Positions 44,532-53,491 of a stretch of DNA of 64,000 nucleotides are shown here, piece after piece. The notes under the pieces are model-generated. The model searched no databases, had not been told where the DNA came from, and worked only from the letters and a program-made list of their open reading frames with translations. The stretch is from DATJGR01 sp963812255. Lineage in GTDB: Bacteria; Pseudomonadota; Gammaproteobacteria; Pseudomonadales; Azotimanducaceae. The first letter of the stretch is position 1; each line of letters opens with the position of its first letter. The position numbers and the translations under genes were made by a program. Location: the NCBI GenBank assembly GCA_963812255.1, contig CAWEUM010000005.1:620001-684000 (forward strand), in the 5' to 3' direction.

Positions 44532-46622
44532 ATGACGGCCAATTTCGTGCCGGCGCTCGGACAATGCCTCGACGCGCGTCCGGATCGGATCGACCTGCGC
44601 GATCGCGCTTACGCTCCGCCTGTCGTTTCGCTACCGGCCCGATTTCCCGACGATGCAACCGTCCGAAAGCTGCTACCCCGCTACGTTCGCGACGGATTGA
44701 TGCTGTCGCAGGGCAACGCGGGCGCTTGCACCGGTTTCGGTCTCGCCTGCGTCGTTAACTATCTGTTCTGGCGCAGGGCGCAGGACACAGCGGCGGGCCG
44801 TCCCAGGACGCTGGAATCCGTGAGTGCGCGGATGCTGTATCACCTTGCCCGCTTCTATGACGAATGGCCCGGTGAGGACTACGAAGGATCGAGTTGCCGC
44901 GGCGCACTAAAAGCCTGGAACAAGCACGGCGTATGTGCGGAATCGCTGTGGCCATATCGGAGCCGCGACGGCCGCGTGATGTTCATCAAGCCGAAGTCAG
45001 GCTGGGACACTGATGCATTGAGGCGTCAGCTCGGCGTCTACTATCGGATCGACAAAACCTCGATCGTCGACATGCAAGCCGCGATTCATCACGTCGGCGC
45101 GATCTATGTGTCGTGCGATGTCCACGACGGCTGGGCGGTCGAATCCAACGCGAAGACGATCCGCGGTCACGACTCACTGCCGAGCATCGTGCCGATCGAT
45201 GATCCGGACAGTCTCGGCGGTCACGCGTTCGCATTGGTCGGCTACAACGAACTCGGCTTCGTGGTGCAGAACTCATGGGGCATCGAGTGGGGCTTGCAAG
45301 GCTTCGCAACATTGCCGTATGCGCAGTGGTCGCGCTACGGCAGCGACGCGTGGGTGTGCGCGCTGGGCGTGCCGGGCGTCGTCACTGCAACGGATACCAT
45401 CAAGCGAAGCCAGCCGCGCGTTGTGCTGGCCGAAGCCACCGGCATCGCGGTGACGACCACAGCGCCACGGCCCGGAAGCCGTCACGTCAGTCCCGCGGTC
45501 GCGCCGTGGAGCACCGAAGAAGCGTATCGGCACTCGATCGTGATGGGCAACGATGCTCGCGCGATCAATCGCATCGTCACCCAGGAAAACGCGCAGAGTA
45601 GCGTGCACGAGTTGGTGGTGAACGCGCCGGTGGCGTGGTTCAGACGTTCGACGCTGCCGAAGCGGGTGCTGATCTACGCACACGGGGGATTGAACAGCGA
45701 ACAGGGCTCGATCGATCGCATTCGCGTACTCGCGCCGTACTTCGACGCCAACGGTATCTATCCATTGTTTCTGACGTGGAAAACCGGTCTCATCGAAACG
45801 CTGACGAATCTCGTCGACGATCAGCTGCAGCGCATCCCGCGCCCCGACAGTGGCGTCGAGGACGTCCTCGATCGCGTCAAACACGCGGCGGCGGAAGCAC
45901 TTGATCGCACGATCGAAGTGGTCGTCAGCCCGGCCGTCAAACCGATCTGGAGTCAGATCAAACAGAACGCGGCCGCATCTGCTGAACAGACCCACGCAGG
46001 GGCGCTGATCGCGGCGGCATTGCTGGACCTGAAAACGCGCCTGCCGGATGTCGAAATTCATCTCGCCGGACACTCCGCCGGGGCGATCATCCTCGGCCAC
46101 CTGCTCGGTCTGCTGGACCCCACCGCACATAAGATCGCCTCGTGCTCTTTGTACGCGCCGGCCTGCACGGTTGCGTTTGCACTGGATCACTACGCGACCT
46201 CGACGGCCTCCGGGCTGCTGCGAGCATCCGGCCTGCACATTCACGTGCTGTCGGATCGACGCGAACTCGACGACACGGTCGGACCATACCGGAAGTCGCT
46301 GTTGTACCTCGTCAGCCGAGCCCTCGAGACCAATCACAAGACGCCGATTCTCGGACTCGCGAAAGTATTCGACCGATCGGCGAACGGCCGATGGCAAGAT
46401 CGTGCACAGCCGTCCTCGCTACCCCGCTGGCAGGATTTCTGGGGCAATGCGAATCCAAATCTGCGCGTCGTCGACACCGCGCAGGTATCGACCGGTCCGC
46501 TCGGCAGGCAGATCAAGGCATCGCACGGCAGTTTCGACAACGACGCGGCCACCATCGACGCGACGCTGGCGCTGATATTGGGCAGCGCGCCGCGGTATCC
46601 AATCGAATCGCTGGACTATTGA
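44532..46622 (+). CDS. Fusion of a C1 papain-like peptidase and a GxSxG serine-hydrolase-like domain
   Basis: A 696-residue cytosolic-looking protein. Residues ~20-285 are papain-like: Gln60, Cys66 (QGNAGACTGFG), His231 (GGHAFALVGY) and Asn247 (VVQNSWGIEWG) make a complete catalytic set. Residues ~360-690 form an alpha/beta-hydrolase-like domain with KRVLIYAHGGLNSEQG and the nucleophile elbow HLAGHSAGAII (Ser515). No signal peptide, membrane helix or pro-domain is seen. The start is uncertain: GTG 44511 is the other option, and neither has a clear ribosome site. Function is unknown; it could be an effector, a self-processing esterase or a defence-type protein. It lies upstream of the metal operon. 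Confidence 0.85.
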   Translation: MTANFVPALGQCLDARPDRIDLRDRAYAPPVVSLPARFPDDATVRKLLPRYVRDGLMLSQGNAGACTGFGLACVVNYLFWRRAQDTAAGRPRTLESVSARMLYHLARFYDEWPGEDYEGSSCRGALKAWNKHGVCAESLWPYRSRDGRVMFIKPKSGWDTDALRRQLGVYYRIDKTSIVDMQAAIHHVGAIYVSCDVHDGWAVESNAKTIRGHDSLPSIVPIDDPDSLGGHAFALVGYNELGFVVQNSWGIEWGLQGFATLPYAQWSRYGSDAWVCALGVPGVVTATDTIKRSQPRVVLAEATGIAVTTTAPRPGSRHVSPAVAPWSTEEAYRHSIVMGNDARAINRIVTQENAQSSVHELVVNAPVAWFRRSTLPKRVLIYAHGGLNSEQGSIDRIRVLAPYFDANGIYPLFLTWKTGLIETLTNLVDDQLQRIPRPDSGVEDVLDRVKHAAAEALDRTIEVVVSPAVKPIWSQIKQNAAASAEQTHAGALIAAALLDLKTRLPDVEIHLAGHSAGAIILGHLLGLLDPTAHKIASCSLYAPACTVAFALDHYATSTASGLLRASGLHIHVLSDRRELDDTVGPYRKSLLYLVSRALETNHKTPILGLAKVFDRSANGRWQDRAQPSSLPRWQDFWGNANPNLRVVDTAQVSTGPLGRQIKASHGSFDNDAATIDATLALILGSAPRYPIESLDY

Positions 46623-46633
46623 AAGAACCGGCG

Positions 46634-46663
46634 TTGCTTCCGGTCGGCGCGCTCCGATACTAT
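46634..46663 (+). promoter_or_regulatory. Predicted promoter of the csoR metal-efflux operon
   Basis: TTGCTT (46634-46639) and TACTAT (46658-46663) are separated by 18 bases. The -10 box lies inside the left arm of the operator palindrome (46655-46680), so binding of the CsoR-family repressor would block polymerase directly. Confidence 0.5.
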
Positions 46664-46680
46664 ACCCCCCTATAGTATCG
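46655..46680. promoter_or_regulatory. CsoR/RcnR-type operator palindrome
   Basis: Perfect 10-base arms (46655-46664, CGATACTATA, and 46671-46680) are separated by a run of six C. An inverted repeat around a C/G-tract is the classic binding site form of CsoR/RcnR/FrmR-family repressors. It ends 10 bases before the csoR start, so the operon is probably autoregulated by metal. Confidence 0.8.
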
Positions 46681-46690
46681 GATCCATTTC

Positions 46691-46960
46691 ATGGCAAAGC
46701 CGCTTCCGCACCAGTCTCACCCGGAGATTCTCAAGCGCCTGAAACGCGCCGAAGGTCAGGTGCGCAGCATCATCGGCATGATCGAATCGGCGCGGCCTTG
46801 TCTGGAGATCGCGCAACAGCTACAAGCCGTCGAGAACGCGATTCGCGCAGCGAAGAAAACGCTGATCCACGACCACATCGACCATTGCCTCGATCAGGCA
46901 ACGCGATCGAACGGACGCGCTGCAATCGAAGAATTCAAGACCGTTGCGAAGTACCTTTGA
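46691..46960 (+). CDS. CsoR/RcnR family metal-sensing transcriptional repressor
   Basis: An 89-residue all-helical repressor (HPEILKRLKRAEGQVRSIIGMIE). The metal fingerprint is Cys37, His62 and Cys66, spaced 25 and 4 residues as in Cu(I)-sensing CsoR (RcnR has Cys, His, His). Extra His7 and His10 at the N terminus recall Ni/Co sensors such as RcnR and InrS. Either Cu(I) or Ni(II)/Co(II) sensing is possible; the downstream efflux genes favour Ni/Co/Zn. The palindrome 46655-46680 is immediately upstream. Confidence 0.9.
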   Translation: MAKPLPHQSHPEILKRLKRAEGQVRSIIGMIESARPCLEIAQQLQAVENAIRAAKKTLIHDHIDHCLDQATRSNGRAAIEEFKTVAKYL

Positions 46961-46969
46961 GGCCACGCG

Positions 46970-47689
46970 ATGAATGACCCGCTTTTCGGCAGCATCGTCA
47001 TCGCCGGCCTGACGGTAGCATTCCTGCATGCGTCATTGCCGACGCACTGGCTGCCGTTCGTGCTCGCCGGGCGCAGGCAAGCGTGGAGCCGCAACAAGAC
47101 GCTGACGATCACGGCGCTCGCAGGTAGTGGACATGTGTTGTTCACGATCGCGCTCGGCGTTGCCGTGGCGTGGTTCGGCATTACCCTCGATCGGCTGATC
47201 GGCGGCGTGTTTCCGTTTATCGCCGCCGGCATCCTGATCTGCGTGGGGCTCTACTTCGTAACTCGCCATGGCCACGGCCACGATCACTTCGGCGGCCACG
47301 GCCACCGCGAGTCTCACAACGCCGCTCACGCTCATGAGAACGGCCATCCTGATCACGAACCCGCCACGGCCGGGCTCGCAATTGGCACAAGCAAGATGCG
47401 GGTCAGCGACCGGACCGTCATCATTGGCCTGCTCGCCGCACTGACGTTGTCACCGTGCGAGGGATTTCTGCCGGTCTTCATCGCCGGCGTGAAATTCGGC
47501 TGGAGCGGTTTCGCCGTGCTCTGTGCCGTGCTCGGCATCGCGACACTGGCAGGCATGATGCTTTTGACGTGGTTGACCTTGATCGGCTTTCAGCACGCGA
47601 AATTCGATCGATTCGAACGCTACGAGAGCAAGATCCTCGGCGCCTTACTGATCTCGTTGGGTGTTGCCGTGCTGATTCTGGAGACCTGA
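46970..47689 (+). CDS. NicO/RcnA-like metal efflux membrane protein
   Basis: A 239-residue membrane protein with about six hydrophobic helices. The first contains AFLHASLPTHWLPFVLAG, resembling the metal-binding H-x-x-x-P-x-H-W helix of NicO/RcnA-type exporters. A cytosolic or periplasmic loop (about 100-127) is very rich in His, Asp and Gly (HGHGHDHFGGHGH), a typical metal chelator. A second conserved helix has SPCEGFLPVFIAG. It lies 9 bases after the CsoR-family gene. Metal specificity is not proven. Confidence 0.78.
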   Translation: MNDPLFGSIVIAGLTVAFLHASLPTHWLPFVLAGRRQAWSRNKTLTITALAGSGHVLFTIALGVAVAWFGITLDRLIGGVFPFIAAGILICVGLYFVTRHGHGHDHFGGHGHRESHNAAHAHENGHPDHEPATAGLAIGTSKMRVSDRTVIIGLLAALTLSPCEGFLPVFIAGVKFGWSGFAVLCAVLGIATLAGMMLLTWLTLIGFQHAKFDRFERYESKILGALLISLGVAVLILET

Positions 47690-47691
47690 GC

Positions 47692-48630
47692 ATGGCGCAT
47701 GAGCATCACGACCACTCGAGGCCCCACGACCACAGCGGCAGCGCAAGCGAACAGCGCTTGCGCCGGGCGCTCGCGTTGTTGTTTCTATTCACCCTCGTGG
47801 AAGCGGCGGGCGGACTGTGGGCGAACTCGATCGCACTGCTCGCCGAGGCCGCGCACATGCTCGCCGACTGCGGTGCGTTGTTGCTCGGCATCATTGCGAT
47901 CCGGTTCGGGAGACGCATCGCCAGCGCCGATCGAACCTATGGCAATCGCCGCTATCAGACGCTCGCCGCGTACACCAACGGCCTCATGTTGCTCGCGCTG
48001 ACCGTCTGGGTCGTCGTCGAGGCGGTCAGTCGGCTGATCATCGCTCATGAGGTCAACGGTTCGATCATGCTCGGCGTCGCCGTCATCGGAGGTATCGCCA
48101 ACATTGCTGCGTTCGTCGTACTTTCGGGCGCGAGTTCACTCAACGAGCGAAGCGCGCGCGCACACGTGATGAGCGACGTACTCGGGTCCGCCGCGGCCAT
48201 CGGCGCCGCCTGTCTGATTCTAGGGTTCGGATGGACGTTGGCCGACCCGCTGCTGTCGATCGCGGTGGCAATGCTGATCCTGCGCACCGGCTGGCAGCTC
48301 ACGCGCGACTCGGCTCATGTGCTGCTCGAAGGCACACCGGCGAGTTTCGACGCCGTGGCAGTTGAGACCGAACTGAGAGGGGTGCCCGGCGTATCGAACA
48401 TCCATCACGTTCACGCGTGGTCGATGACCGGCGAAGCGCCGATCGTGACCTTGCATGCGCAACTCGTCGAAGACGTCGACCGGCAGCAGACGCTGGCGGT
48501 GATCCTGGAGCGTCTCGGCACGCGATTCGGCGTCGAACATGCCACGGTGCAGATCGAAGAAGGCGACTGCGCTGCACCGAACGAGGACTGTCACGACGCC
48601 GACGCAATCAGAGGGTCAGAGTCACTCTGA
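47692..48630 (+). CDS. Cation diffusion facilitator (CzcD/ZitB-like) metal exporter
   Basis: A 312-residue CDF transporter that exports Zn/Co/Ni/Cd with proton antiport. The His-rich N terminus (HEHHDHSRPHDH) precedes six helices. The metal sites are HMLAD in TM2 and HVMSD in TM5, matching the HxxxD pattern of zinc-type CDFs. A C-terminal cytosolic domain (about 215-300) with IHHVHAWSM is present. It is 2 bases after the NicO-like gene stop, so all three genes form one operon. Its stop lies inside the palindrome 48607-48639. Confidence 0.93.
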   Translation: MAHEHHDHSRPHDHSGSASEQRLRRALALLFLFTLVEAAGGLWANSIALLAEAAHMLADCGALLLGIIAIRFGRRIASADRTYGNRRYQTLAAYTNGLMLLALTVWVVVEAVSRLIIAHEVNGSIMLGVAVIGGIANIAAFVVLSGASSLNERSARAHVMSDVLGSAAAIGAACLILGFGWTLADPLLSIAVAMLILRTGWQLTRDSAHVLLEGTPASFDAVAVETELRGVPGVSNIHHVHAWSMTGEAPIVTLHAQLVEDVDRQQTLAVILERLGTRFGVEHATVQIEEGDCAAPNEDCHDADAIRGSESL

Positions 48631-48639
48631 TCCTCTGAT
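48607..48639. repeat. Palindromic element at the end of the metal operon
   Basis: Two 16-base arms (48607-48622 and 48624-48639) pair at 15 positions around a single central base. It overlaps the CDF stop codon, lies between convergent genes and shares most of its core with the element at 29184-29206. It is probably a bidirectional terminator or REP-like repeat; no long T-tract follows. Confidence 0.6.
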
Positions 48640-48654
48640 TCGTCGCCGGACGGA

Positions 48655-50043
48655 TCATGTTGGCGGCCAGCTTTCGTCCGCCTCCGCAACCAGTCCTGTG
48701 ATGTCGCGCGACAGCAGCACGCCGTCGACTACCGCACGCCGCGCCGCCGCCTCGAATTTCGCGAGAAAGGTCGTTTTATCACGATACAGTGCGCGCAGCA
48801 CGTCGGCGCTGAATGGGCGGCTCGAGCCGCGCAGATAGGCAAAGACGTCGTCCGCGAGTGGAATGGCGCTGTTGGTTGCGAGCGGTACAACGACCTGCGG
48901 CAGGCGGATTCCGCCCTTGGCAATACCGTGATCGTCCCTGACCACCTCTGCAGGCTCGCCGGCGAATTCGACCTTTGGCTGCATCGGCGGCGGCGTTGCT
49001 TCGGTCAACCAGCGGTGCATGTGGTTAAAAGCCGCATCATAGAGCGGCAGTATCGGGATCCGGTTGATGCCCTGCGGCAGCGGCAACACGCGCACGCCGT
49101 CTCGAATGAGCTTCGCCTGACGGTCGCGCATGCCCTGCTCCGACACGTGACACGTACCCGCAGATTCCCAGTAGCGAAACGTGTCGGTGTCGGGTTGACG
49201 AACTGGATGACAGGCGATCGCCTCGAGTTCGGAGTTGACGACGAATATCGGGCTACCCAGGTCATCGCGAAGCAAATTGCTGCCACGTAGGCGATCGCTG
49301 GCGCGCATCGTCGGGGCCGCATTGATGTTGACCACGGTGTCGCCTACCTCGAGCGCACTTCCCGTGCCGAAATAGATCTGGAGAATGAAGCCGTCGAATG
49401 CGCGGGTCAGCGGTTGGATCGCGTTGACGTAGGTGCCGAGGCGTCCCGCTGATTGCGACGCACCTTGTGCCACCACGCGTCGCACGTTGAGCCCGGCCAT
49501 CGGGTCGACACGCCGCGGCGTCCGGTCCTTCCCAATCGAGCGCGCTCCCTGCGTGAAAATGTCATACGAATAGTCGTCGCTCGGAATCGATAGCGTGCCG
49601 TAACGCTGCGGGTCCCATGCGGCGAGACCCTGGGGCTCCGGCGGCAACCCCACGATGCCGACCTTTTGCGTCGTCAGACACGCCAGCGCATACCCGCCTT
49701 CGAACAATTCCAGGCTTTCGGCACCGAACAGATCGTAGCCGGCGGTGACATTGTTCCAGGTCAGTACAACAGTTCCGTTGAACCGCGCAGGATTGGTCGG
49801 TCGGTAGACGAGCATGCGCGTGCGGAACGGTGCCGTGCCGGCGGATTCGGCGCGCCAGTGACCATTCCGCGCGAGCTGCGCGCCGGACGCGAGCCGGTAG
49901 CGTGTAGCGGTGCCTTCGAGTACGTATTCGGCCTCGGTGTAACCGAACGCTCCCACATCGAGCATCGTCGCGGCAAACGGCCAGCCTCTGCTGCCACCGG
50001 CGATGGGTCCGGTGACCATCGGATGGGCTATCGCCCGGGCCAT
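48655..50043 (-). CDS. Alpha/beta hydrolase domain (Abhydrolase_10-type) protein
   Basis: A 462-residue protein of the large hydrolase family whose nucleophile elbow is GASQSAG (about Ser198). It begins PMVTGPIAGGSRGWPF and has the family's FNGTVVLTWNNVTAGYD block. No signal peptide is predicted from the chosen start. The substrate is unknown; relatives act on esters and occur in catabolic clusters. ATG 50043 has GGAG six bases upstream, favouring it over the ATG at 50076. It converges on the CDF gene and is divergent from the SDR gene. Confidence 0.85.
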   Translation of the reverse strand: MARAIAHPMVTGPIAGGSRGWPFAATMLDVGAFGYTEAEYVLEGTATRYRLASGAQLARNGHWRAESAGTAPFRTRMLVYRPTNPARFNGTVVLTWNNVTAGYDLFGAESLELFEGGYALACLTTQKVGIVGLPPEPQGLAAWDPQRYGTLSIPSDDYSYDIFTQGARSIGKDRTPRRVDPMAGLNVRRVVAQGASQSAGRLGTYVNAIQPLTRAFDGFILQIYFGTGSALEVGDTVVNINAAPTMRASDRLRGSNLLRDDLGSPIFVVNSELEAIACHPVRQPDTDTFRYWESAGTCHVSEQGMRDRQAKLIRDGVRVLPLPQGINRIPILPLYDAAFNHMHRWLTEATPPPMQPKVEFAGEPAEVVRDDHGIAKGGIRLPQVVVPLATNSAIPLADDVFAYLRGSSRPFSADVLRALYRDKTTFLAKFEAAARRAVVDGVLLSRDITGLVAEADESWPPT

Positions 50044-50228
50044 GGTTATCTCCGTCGATGCTTTGATATGCCGCAACTATCCGGTGGCACGTGTCGACTG
50101 GCAAGTGCAGTGATGGTGTAGCGCCGCGCGCTGCAGCGGCACGACGGATGGCGATGGCGCGCGCTTGCGAATGTGGTTGTGGGGCAACGCATCCCGTAGA
50201 GTCATTCCCTTTTGGTGGGGATCTCCCC

Positions 50229-51002
50229 ATGACGGACACACTATCGGGCCAGCTTCACGGCAAGGTCGCACTGGTCACCGGCGGTTCGGGCGACATCGGC
50301 GGTGCCATCGCGCGATGCCTGGGGAACGCGGGAGCCCACGTGGTGGTCACCTATGTTGCTGCGGAAGATGCGGCGGCGGCCACGGTGACCGAGATCGAAA
50401 CCACCGGTGGCAGCGCACGCGCATTGCAACTCGATCAGCGCGATGTCGCCGCCATCGAAGCATGCATTCGAACCATCGCCAAGCGCGACGGTCGGCTCGA
50501 CATTCTCGTCAACAATGCTGCATGGAACATTGGTATACCGTTCCCCGAACTCGACGCACTGACGCCGGAGATCTGGGACCGCGTGCTGGAAACGAATCTG
50601 CGTGCGCCGTTCCTGCTGGCGCGCGCAGCGGCACGGTTGCTGAAGGCCGACAGTGGCGGTCACATCGTCAACATCTCATCGGCCGGCGGCATCAGTCCGG
50701 GCAGCAGCAGCATCGCGTACTCGTCGAGCAAAGCCGGGCTCAATCATCTGACGCGCTGCTTAGCCGTCGCGATGGCTCCCGAAGTGGCGGTCAACTGCAT
50801 CGCACCGGGGCTGGTCGAAAATACGCGCATGGCGAAACGTTTGCCGGAAGCCATTGCGCGCGGCGCGCGGGCGCAGGCGGTGCTGGGCCGCGTCGGCCAA
50901 CCGCAGGACATCGCAGAGCAGGTACTGATGTTCGTGACGTCGACGTCGATCACCGGACAGACCATCGTCATTGACGGCGGTATGCCAGGATCGATGCGTT
51001 AA
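50229..51002 (+). CDS. SDR family oxidoreductase (3-oxoacyl reductase-like)
   Basis: A 257-residue classical SDR with TGGSGDIG (about 17-24), NNAAWN, the Ser in HIVNISSAGG and the YSSSK catalytic pair. It resembles FabG-type or other alcohol dehydrogenases. A GGGGA site precedes ATG 50229 by 7 bases. It is followed 80 bases on by an MHS-type transporter gene, suggesting uptake plus oxidation of the same compound (inference). The substrate is unknown. Confidence 0.92.
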   Translation: MTDTLSGQLHGKVALVTGGSGDIGGAIARCLGNAGAHVVVTYVAAEDAAAATVTEIETTGGSARALQLDQRDVAAIEACIRTIAKRDGRLDILVNNAAWNIGIPFPELDALTPEIWDRVLETNLRAPFLLARAAARLLKADSGGHIVNISSAGGISPGSSSIAYSSSKAGLNHLTRCLAVAMAPEVAVNCIAPGLVENTRMAKRLPEAIARGARAQAVLGRVGQPQDIAEQVLMFVTSTSITGQTIVIDGGMPGSMR

Positions 51003-51082
51003 TTCGAAGCGGATACAGTCGCTTCGATTCCGAGCTGAGGCAGCACCGACGTCGCCACCCAGCAACGTCGTCGGGAGAATAG

Positions 51083-52420
51083 ATGAGCGCAGCGGGCGAA
51101 ACCGATGTCGGGACACGCGGGGCCGTACCCTTCAGGCACGTGATGGCCGTGTTCGTTGGAAACGGACTCGAGTTCTACGACTTCCTGACGTTTTCGTATT
51201 TCGCGGTCTACATTTCGCAGACGTTCTATCCGAGTGAAAGTCCGGCTACCGGATTGTTGGCTACACTCGCGACCTTCGGCGCGGGCTTTCTGACACGACC
51301 AATCGGCGCCATCGTGATCGGCAGCATGGGCGACCGGATCGGACGCAAGCCCGCGATGCTGGCTTCTTTTTCGCTGATGGGCGTTGCCATTGTGGGGCTC
51401 GCCTTGACGCCCTCGTACGACACGATCGGCATTGCAGCACCCGTGTTGGTGGTGCTGTTCCGTCTGTTGCAGGGATTCGCGCTCGGCGGTGAAGTCGGCC
51501 CGACGACCGCGTTCATGGCCGAAGCCGCACCGCCGCATCGTCGCGGTCTGTATCTGTCGATGCAATTCGTCACGCAAGACAGCGCCGTGCTTGTCGCCGG
51601 ACTGGTTGGAACATCGTTAGCGGCGATGCTCTCGGAACAGCAACTGCAAGCGTGGGGCTGGCGCGCAGCGATGCTGCTCGGTGCAGTCATCGTGCCGTTT
51701 GGACTGATACTTCGCCGCACGCTGCCCGAGACACTGCACCGAGCCGACGACGCGGCTCTCGCGCCGGATGCGACGACCGGCACCCTGACGTCTCGCGCCA
51801 GGATTCGACCATTTCTTCGCATCATCGTGCTGGGCCTGATGATGCTGGCCGCCGGCACCATCGGCAGCTATACCACCGGTTACATGACGACCTACGCGCT
51901 GACGACGCTGCATATGACCGCATCGGTTTCGTTCGGCGTCATCATCGTCAATGGCGGCGTCGGGGTGATCTTCGAAGCCTTCAGCGGCTGGCTTTCGGAT
52001 CGCTACGGCCGCAAACCGGTGATGATTGTCCCCGGCGCGCTGTTGCTGGTGTCGATCCTGCCGTGCTTCTGGATCATCCATCACTTCCGCAACGTCTGGG
52101 CATTTTACGCGGCGGAGGCCACGATGGTGATGCTCGCCGCGCTCTCCGCAGTGCCGATCATCGTCACGATCACCGAGTCGCTGCCGAAGAGCATCCGGTC
52201 CGGCGCGGTCGCGACGATCTACGCGTTTGCGATCTCGATATTCGGCGGTTCGACACAGTTCGTGATCACCTGGCTCATCGGCGTCACAGGCAACCCGCTG
52301 GCCCCTGCCTACTACTGGAGTGCGGCGGCAGCTCTAGGTCTTCTCGCGATGATGTTCGTCAGGGAAACCGCACCGATCAGAACGGTGCTGAGGCCCGTCG
52401 CGGAGTTGCGTGGAAGGTAA
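51083..52420 (+). CDS. MHS-type MFS transporter (metabolite:H+ symporter)
   Basis: A 445-residue inner-membrane transporter of the metabolite:H+ symporter group, with 12 predicted helices. Typical signatures are GNGLEFYDFLTFSYF in helix 1, RPIGAIVIGSMGDRIGRKPAM (loop 2-3) and a QGFALGGEVGPTTAF helix. Members carry organic acids, sugars or aromatic acids. GGGAG lies 5 bases before ATG 51083. It is the second gene after an SDR gene in the same direction. Confidence 0.92.
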   Translation: MSAAGETDVGTRGAVPFRHVMAVFVGNGLEFYDFLTFSYFAVYISQTFYPSESPATGLLATLATFGAGFLTRPIGAIVIGSMGDRIGRKPAMLASFSLMGVAIVGLALTPSYDTIGIAAPVLVVLFRLLQGFALGGEVGPTTAFMAEAAPPHRRGLYLSMQFVTQDSAVLVAGLVGTSLAAMLSEQQLQAWGWRAAMLLGAVIVPFGLILRRTLPETLHRADDAALAPDATTGTLTSRARIRPFLRIIVLGLMMLAAGTIGSYTTGYMTTYALTTLHMTASVSFGVIIVNGGVGVIFEAFSGWLSDRYGRKPVMIVPGALLLVSILPCFWIIHHFRNVWAFYAAEATMVMLAALSAVPIIVTITESLPKSIRSGAVATIYAFAISIFGGSTQFVITWLIGVTGNPLAPAYYWSAAAALGLLAMMFVRETAPIRTVLRPVAELRGR

Positions 52421-52423
52421 TCG

Positions 52424-53287
52424 TCACTGAGACGCGCCGATCGGGCGGTGGAACACCGCCTCGTGATAGGTTTTCTTCACGCCGGGAATGACTTTCAGAT
52501 TCGGCGTCTTCTTCGTGTACCACAGCGCCGACAGGCCGGGGAACGGGAACGGTACGATGTACCGTTTCAGTTCGGTTTCGCGATCGAAGCACTTTTCGAT
52601 CTCGCCGACGTCGTTCAACACGCAGTACTCCATCTTCGGGTCGTACAGCGAACCCTCGCCGGCCTTCGGCCGTACCTTCACGACGCGTTGAACGCCCTTC
52701 TCCTCCACGACGATCTTGCCGTCTGACTGCACGCGCTTCAGCAGCCGCAGATCCACGACATATTGGTGCTCGACCGGATCGATCGACAACTCGAGCTGCA
52801 GATGATTCGACGGCACCGCATAAACCCGGCTCGGACAGTTGCCCCAATCGAAATCGAGACTCGCGGCGAGTACCTGATAGGGCTCCGCCGGAATGGCATT
52901 GGGAGCCCTCGTGACTTCGAGTTGCAGCAGATTGCCGACGTGCGAGTGGCAGCCAAACCCCAAAAGATCGAGCGGGTCGTTCGCGTGGGCCGACGCGCGA
53001 TCGAAATAGAACGTCACGCGCAATCGATTCGCCGCGTCGAGCGATAGGCGCATCACCGGGTTTTCGAGTTTGTAGCGACTGATGCTGTCGATCGACCCTT
53101 CGGTCGCGTTCACATCGACGTTCGTCGGCGAATTCCATTGGCCTTCGTAGTCACCGAGATAAGGCGTAACCGATGCGACGAGATCCTTCGGCACGACGCC
53201 GTCTTTTACCGTTGCGGCATTGACGCATAACGCCATGCACACCGACACGATGATCACGGTGATCCGACCTACGCGTCGCATGAACAT
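52424..53287 (-). CDS. Secreted hypothetical protein, 287 aa
   Basis: Not recognised. The N terminus is a likely signal peptide (MFMRRVGRITVIIVSVCMALCVNAAT). The mature domain is beta-rich (ATVKDGVVPKDLV, YLGDYEGQWNSP, RLRVTFYFDRAS, LQLEVTRAPN) and ends in charged, Lys/Glu-rich sequence. Four cysteines (FGCHSH, GNCPSR, EYCVLN, KCFDR) are present and could pair as disulfides in the periplasm. It is divergent from the MscS gene and converges on the MHS transporter. ATG codons exist at 53287 and 53281. Confidence 0.65.
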   Translation of the reverse strand: MFMRRVGRITVIIVSVCMALCVNAATVKDGVVPKDLVASVTPYLGDYEGQWNSPTNVDVNATEGSIDSISRYKLENPVMRLSLDAANRLRVTFYFDRASAHANDPLDLLGFGCHSHVGNLLQLEVTRAPNAIPAEPYQVLAASLDFDWGNCPSRVYAVPSNHLQLELSIDPVEHQYVVDLRLLKRVQSDGKIVVEEKGVQRVVKVRPKAGEGSLYDPKMEYCVLNDVGEIEKCFDRETELKRYIVPFPFPGLSALWYTKKTPNLKVIPGVKKTYHEAVFHRPIGASQ

Positions 53288-53491
53288 ATTCGCTGGCAGC
53301 CCATTTGAATCTGCCGCAATCCTACCATCGAGTTCGCTCGGTACCGCACCGATCGCCTGCTTCGCTACGCGCGTGCGCGCTTTCAGTCGTTGCATTAGTA
53401 TGCGATCGCGTCGCACCACTACACGATCCGCACGGCGACCGTCGCTCGCGATGCAACCTTCACTGCTGAGTCTCAACGGGGCTTTCCCAAC

